NCBI RefSeq assembly: GCF_000803215.1
Contig: NZ_JSXC01000012.1
Span: forward strand, 1-64,000
Direction: 5' to 3'
From: Pectobacterium fontis
GTDB taxonomy: Bacteria; Pseudomonadota; Gammaproteobacteria; Enterobacterales; Enterobacteriaceae
Length of the DNA stretch: 64,000 nucleotides
The stretch's first letter is position 1. Each line of letters opens with the position of its first letter. Positions 60,776-64,000 of this stretch are shown here, piece by piece. The translations under genes were made by a program, and so were the position numbers. The notes under the pieces are model-generated. The model was given only the letters and a program-made list of their open reading frames with translations. It made no database searches and was not told the origin of the DNA.

Positions 60776-62113
60776 ATGAATAAATCACAACCCGGTCCTG
60801 CTACCGAGCAAGGCCTGCTGGAACGTGTGTTTAAACTTAAACAACACGGTACGACAGCACGTACGGAAACGATTGCCGGTTTCACAACGTTTTTGACGAT
60901 GGTCTACATCGTATTTGTTAACCCGCAGATCCTGGGCGTGGCGGGGATGGATACCAAAGCGGTATTTGTGACCACCTGCCTGATTGCGGCGTTCGGCAGT
61001 ATCTTAATGGGGCTGCTGGCTAACCTGCCTGTGGCGCTGGCTCCGGCTATGGGGCTGAATGCGTTTTTCGCGTTTGTCGTCGTCGGTGCTATGGGGCTGC
61101 CATGGCAGGTTGCGATGGGCGCTATTTTCTGGGGCGCAATCGGTTTCCTGCTGCTGACCATCTTCCAGATTCGCTATTGGATGATCGCCAATATCCCGCT
61201 TAGCCTGCGTTTAGGTATTGCCAGCGGTATCGGGCTGTTCATCGCCATGATGGGCTTAAAAAATGCGGGCATTATTGTTCCTAACCCTGAAACGCTGGTG
61301 ACGATTGGTAATCTGACGTCACACAGCGTGCTGTTGGGGGCGCTGGGCTTTTTCATTATTGTGGCGCTGGCCTCACGTAATATCCACGCGGCGGTCCTGA
61401 TCTCCATCGTTGTCACTACCTCCATTGGCCTGCTGCTGGGTGATGTGAAGTTTGCTGGCGTGTTCTCTATGCCGCCGAGCGTCATGTCCGTGGTGGGGCA
61501 AGTGGATCTGGCTGGGGCGCTTAATCTGGGAATGTCCGGCATCATTTTCTCCTTCATGCTGGTAAACCTGTTTGATTCGTCTGGTACGTTGATCGGCGTA
61601 ACGGATAAAGCCGGGCTGGTGGATGCGCGCGGTAAGTTCCCGCGCATGAAGCAGGCGCTGTATGTTGATAGCGTTAGCTCTGTGGCGGGATCGTTTATCG
61701 GGACATCTTCCGTGACGGCGTATATTGAAAGCTCTTCTGGCGTATCAGTAGGGGGACGTACCGGTCTGACCGCCGTGGTAGTGGGGCTGCTATTCCTACT
61801 GGTGATCTTCCTGTCACCGTTGGCAGGGATGGTGCCAGCCTATGCGGCGGCTGGCGCGCTGATTTACGTGGGCGTATTGATGACGTCCAGTCTGGCGCGC
61901 GTGAAGTGGGATGACCTGACGGAAGCCGTACCGGCTTTTATCACCGCCGTGATGATGCCGTTCAGCTTCTCTATTACTGAAGGGATCGCGCTGGGCTTTA
62001 TCTCTTACTGTGTGATGAAGTTGGCCACGGGACGCTGGCGTGAAATCAGCCCGTGTGTGATCGTGGTTGCATTGTTGTTCCTGCTGAAAATCGTGTTCAT
62101 CGACGGGCATTAA
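60776..62113 (+). CDS. adeP: Adenine permease AdeP (YieG)
   Basis: Inner-membrane purine/H+ symporter of the NCS2 (AzgA-like) family, 445 aa, exactly as in E. coli. HGTTARTETIAGFTTFLTMV and YIVFVNPQILGVAGMD are near the N-terminus; VALAPAMGLNAFFAF, LVNLFDSSGTLIGVTDKAG and GTSSVTAYIESSSGVSVGGR are the family core. About 12-14 membrane segments. A TTG at 60767 is in frame, but the ATG at 60776 gives the family length. Neighbouring yieH and yieE support the identity. Confidence 0.95.
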   Translation: MNKSQPGPATEQGLLERVFKLKQHGTTARTETIAGFTTFLTMVYIVFVNPQILGVAGMDTKAVFVTTCLIAAFGSILMGLLANLPVALAPAMGLNAFFAFVVVGAMGLPWQVAMGAIFWGAIGFLLLTIFQIRYWMIANIPLSLRLGIASGIGLFIAMMGLKNAGIIVPNPETLVTIGNLTSHSVLLGALGFFIIVALASRNIHAAVLISIVVTTSIGLLLGDVKFAGVFSMPPSVMSVVGQVDLAGALNLGMSGIIFSFMLVNLFDSSGTLIGVTDKAGLVDARGKFPRMKQALYVDSVSSVAGSFIGTSSVTAYIESSSGVSVGGRTGLTAVVVGLLFLLVIFLSPLAGMVPAYAAAGALIYVGVLMTSSLARVKWDDLTEAVPAFITAVMMPFSFSITEGIALGFISYCVMKLATGRWREISPCVIVVALLFLLKIVFIDGH

Positions 62114-62153
62114 TCCGTTCGTGGCTCCGGGTTTTCCCCGGAGCCACGGCTTG

Positions 62154-62897
62154 CTACTGCGACGCAGTAGAGGTCGCTTTTTCTAGCGTATGGCTGGTTA
62201 ATTTCATATAGCGTACAGGCTGGCGCTGCTGCTGTAGAATTTCCCCCGATTTTTTCATACCCGATGCCGACGTGTATTTCCACATGACTAATCGATTAAG
62301 TGTGGGAATGTGGGCGCATGCCCAGGCAAGATAATCATCGACATCGCTCATGACTTCTACCGCGGGAATACAGGGGGCACGCAGCTTGCCAGAAGCGGGG
62401 TGGAGTTTCAGGTTATTGGGCGGATTACTTTTTACGCCTGGGATTTTCATTAATGACTGGCGGATGGTGCAGAGCTGCGTAGCGGCTTCCAGCGGATCGC
62501 GTTGAGCATCAATCCATGCCTGTTCGGCCTGAGTCTGTGCCCGCATCTGTGGGGCGACCTGAGTCATAGGCCTGAGATGAACGATTTCGATATCCATACC
62601 TACGCTTCCTTCTTCGCTCAGGAGAATGGCGATGGTATTGCCCGCATAGCCGATGCTGAAATTGGGCATATTAGGATCGGCAAAATAAGGACGCCCTTCA
62701 GGAGACACCTGTAGCGTGGGTAACAGCGGATAGCCGAAAAAATAGAACATCATCTCAGCCAGCAGCACTCGACTTTTCAGATAACGCTCGCTGCGTTTGG
62801 CTGAAAAACCCTGTGTTGATGAGATGAGCCTATCAGGCAACCTTTGTAAGTCAGGAAGCGCTTCCGTGCTTGTCCACCTGACAAAATGGCAGGTCAT
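62154..62897 (-). CDS. yieE: Phosphopantetheinyl transferase superfamily protein YieE
   Basis: Protein of the 4'-phosphopantetheinyl transferase superfamily, 247 aa. The magnesium-binding motif is visible as VGMDIEIV (residues 99-106). The usual second motif W-(S/C)-x-K-E-(A/S) is replaced by LCTIRQSLMKIPG (about 142-154), where Trp, Lys and Glu are absent but a Lys follows. E. coli yieE lies at the same place next to yieG. Activity cannot be assumed with the second motif degenerate. It is the only such gene in the window and could be considered for the APE carrier proteins. Confidence 0.75.
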   Translation of the reverse strand: MTCHFVRWTSTEALPDLQRLPDRLISSTQGFSAKRSERYLKSRVLLAEMMFYFFGYPLLPTLQVSPEGRPYFADPNMPNFSIGYAGNTIAILLSEEGSVGMDIEIVHLRPMTQVAPQMRAQTQAEQAWIDAQRDPLEAATQLCTIRQSLMKIPGVKSNPPNNLKLHPASGKLRAPCIPAVEVMSDVDDYLAWACAHIPTLNRLVMWKYTSASGMKKSGEILQQQRQPVRYMKLTSHTLEKATSTASQ

Positions 62898-63093
62898 TGT
62901 TCACTCCATGATCGTGATAAAAGATGGGAACCTATCAGGTATTACTGATACATATTTATATTATCAGACTAATATGTGATCTAAATAAAAATCGATGGAT
63001 AAATCGGCGATAATTATTAATTAAGACACAATGAATTTTCTGCCTCGTGTACTTTGTGGCAATCCCCCCCTGTTCGACACATTCCCGTTTGCT

Positions 63094-63615
63094 TTAATGG
63101 CTCGGCCACCCCAGTGCGGCACGCCGCTGTTTTTCCAGCGTCTGCTTATGCAGCTCATCCGCTGTCACTAACCGCAGTGCAGAGGTTGGACATACCCTGA
63201 CGCAGGAAGGGCTTTGGGCGACACCCACGCACAAATCACATTTGTGCACCTCGCTTTGCGTGAGGTGTGTTTCTTCCTCGTCATTCGACGCTTTTGTTAC
63301 CACATTGATAGCCCCAAAGGGACAGGCAACGACGCAGCTTTTGCAGCCGATGCAGCGAGACTGGATAACCTGAATACTGTCCCGATCGCGTACCAGAGCA
63401 TCATTCGGGCACACGCTGGCACAGGGCGCGTTCTCACACTGGCGGCAAAGAACAGGAACACTGACGCTGGCGCTTTTGACAACCTTCAGGCGCGGAAAGA
63501 AGCGAGAAGGCCTCAGTTGTGCGCTTTGACCACCGCTATGGGCTACCGCGCAGGCGATCTCACAGGTCCGGCAACCAATGCATTTTTCTGCTTCGGCGAT
63601 AACAAATTGGTTCAT
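63094..63615 (-). CDS. 4Fe-4S ferredoxin-type protein (HydN/YgfS-like)
   Basis: Electron-transfer protein of 173 aa with four cysteine clusters able to hold four [4Fe-4S] centres: CIGCRTCEIAC (residues about 12-22), CRQCENAPCASVCP (about 57-70), CIGCKSCVVACP (about 88-99) and CDLCVGVAQSPSCVRVCP (about 125-142). HydN, YgfS and AegA N-termini all share this layout. It overlaps the upstream oxidoreductase stop (ATGA), so the two form an operon and probably a complex. Confidence 0.85.
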   Translation of the reverse strand: MNQFVIAEAEKCIGCRTCEIACAVAHSGGQSAQLRPSRFFPRLKVVKSASVSVPVLCRQCENAPCASVCPNDALVRDRDSIQVIQSRCIGCKSCVVACPFGAINVVTKASNDEEETHLTQSEVHKCDLCVGVAQSPSCVRVCPTSALRLVTADELHKQTLEKQRRAALGWPSH

Positions 63616-64000
63616 GAGCGGATCTCCTCGCGGGTGGCATTTGTCTCAGGGCGATGAGGTTGTGCGGGAATAGCGCCTGTGCTGGCGGTCAGCCCCATCG
63701 TCGCAATCATCCCCAATGCGGCTTTGCGTCCGTCGGCAATGGCGGTAACCACCAGATCGGCACCGCGCACGGCATCACCACCAGCAAAAATACGCGGATG
63801 ATTCGTCTGGCAAGGTATCTGACTATCCAGAGGCGCGGTGATGTATCCCCAGTTATCCAGAGCAACGTCAGCCTCTTCCAGCCACGGCATACGGTGTGAC
63901 TGAAAGCCAAAGGCGGTTATCACGGCGTCAGCCGGTTGCACGAATTCTGAATCAGGGATTGGGCGTGGACGACGACGGCCACTGGCATCGGGTTCGCCCA
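63612..64000 (-). CDS. GltD/AegA-type FAD oxidoreductase, C-terminal part (runs off the window)
   Basis: Only the last ~129 residues are in the window; the 5' end lies beyond 64000. The visible end reads GEPDASGRRRPRPIPDSEF, then VQPADAVITAFGFQSH and the pyridine-nucleotide oxidoreductase motif IFAGGDAVRGADLVVTAIAD, with GRKAALGMI after it. This is the C-terminus of the glutamate-synthase small-subunit family, as in AegA and YgfT (UacF). A ferredoxin-type gene follows with a 4-bp overlap, as in the ygfT/ygfS pair. Which of the paralogues it is cannot be told from this fragment. Confidence 0.82.
   Translation of the reverse strand, partial: GEPDASGRRRPRPIPDSEFVQPADAVITAFGFQSHRMPWLEEADVALDNWGYITAPLDSQIPCQTNHPRIFAGGDAVRGADLVVTAIADGRKAALGMIATMGLTASTGAIPAQPHRPETNATREEIRS

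Noticed and set aside
63612-64000. Naming the edge fragment AegA or YgfT outright
   Set aside because: Only the C-terminal segment is visible, and both paralogues and GltD share it.

Overview
The window is a chromosomal segment of a soft-rot enterobacterium, most likely Pectobacterium. Three things support this: the enterobacterial gene order around the replication origin, near-full-length similarity of most proteins to their Escherichia coli counterparts, and a periplasmic family-9 pectate lyase (PelX type) under a good KdgR box. The origin of replication, oriC, lies at about 16475-16745 between mioC and mnmG. It carries four DnaA boxes, three AT-rich 13-mers and ten GATC sites in the same order as E. 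coli.

Left of oriC (minus strand unless stated): ribose utilisation rbsDACBKR (97-5908), with two RbsR-type palindromes upstream; the ygiW / qseBC stress and two-component locus (6104-8766); potassium transporter kup; ravA-viaA (plus strand); asnA / asnC; and mioC. Right of oriC, nearly everything runs on the plus strand, away from the origin: mnmG, rsmG, the nine-gene ATP synthase operon atpIBEFHAGDC, glmU, glmS, an 18-gene aryl polyene (APE) cluster, a DUF4026-like gene, the phosphate operon pstSCAB-phoU, ydcN/ydcO, a polar amino-acid ABC transporter without an ATPase gene, yieH, adeP, yieE, and an iron-sulfur protein next to a GltD/AegA-type oxidoreductase that runs off the edge.

Compared with E. 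coli K-12, the backbone order is kept but extra cargo sits at three junctions: ygiW-qseBC between rbsD and kup, pelX between atpC and glmU, and the APE cluster plus the DUF4026-like gene between glmS and pstS.

The APE cluster (33474-48786) is the main specialised system. Its 18 genes match apeA-apeR in kind and order. ApeH would load an aromatic acid onto an acyl carrier protein (ApeE or ApeF). The ApeO/ApeC ketosynthase pair, the ApeR ketosynthase, the ApeQ ketoreductase and the ApeI/ApeP dehydratases would build a conjugated polyene. ApeB, ApeD, ApeJ and ApeK would tailor or acylate it, and ApeG, ApeL, ApeM, ApeN and ApeA are candidate export and envelope components. The cluster has a terminator-like hairpin after apeA, a dispersed repeat between apeB and apeC, and a 14-codon mini-ORF that links apeP to apeQ through an ATGA overlap at each end. 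The family is known; those architectural details are what deserve a second look.

Two families of dispersed intergenic repeats occur: a roughly 75-bp hairpin element (three copies, one with a compensatory base-pair change) and a longer element with TATACCC/GGGTATA-like ends (two copies). No tRNA, rRNA, CRISPR array, transposase or prophage gene was seen.
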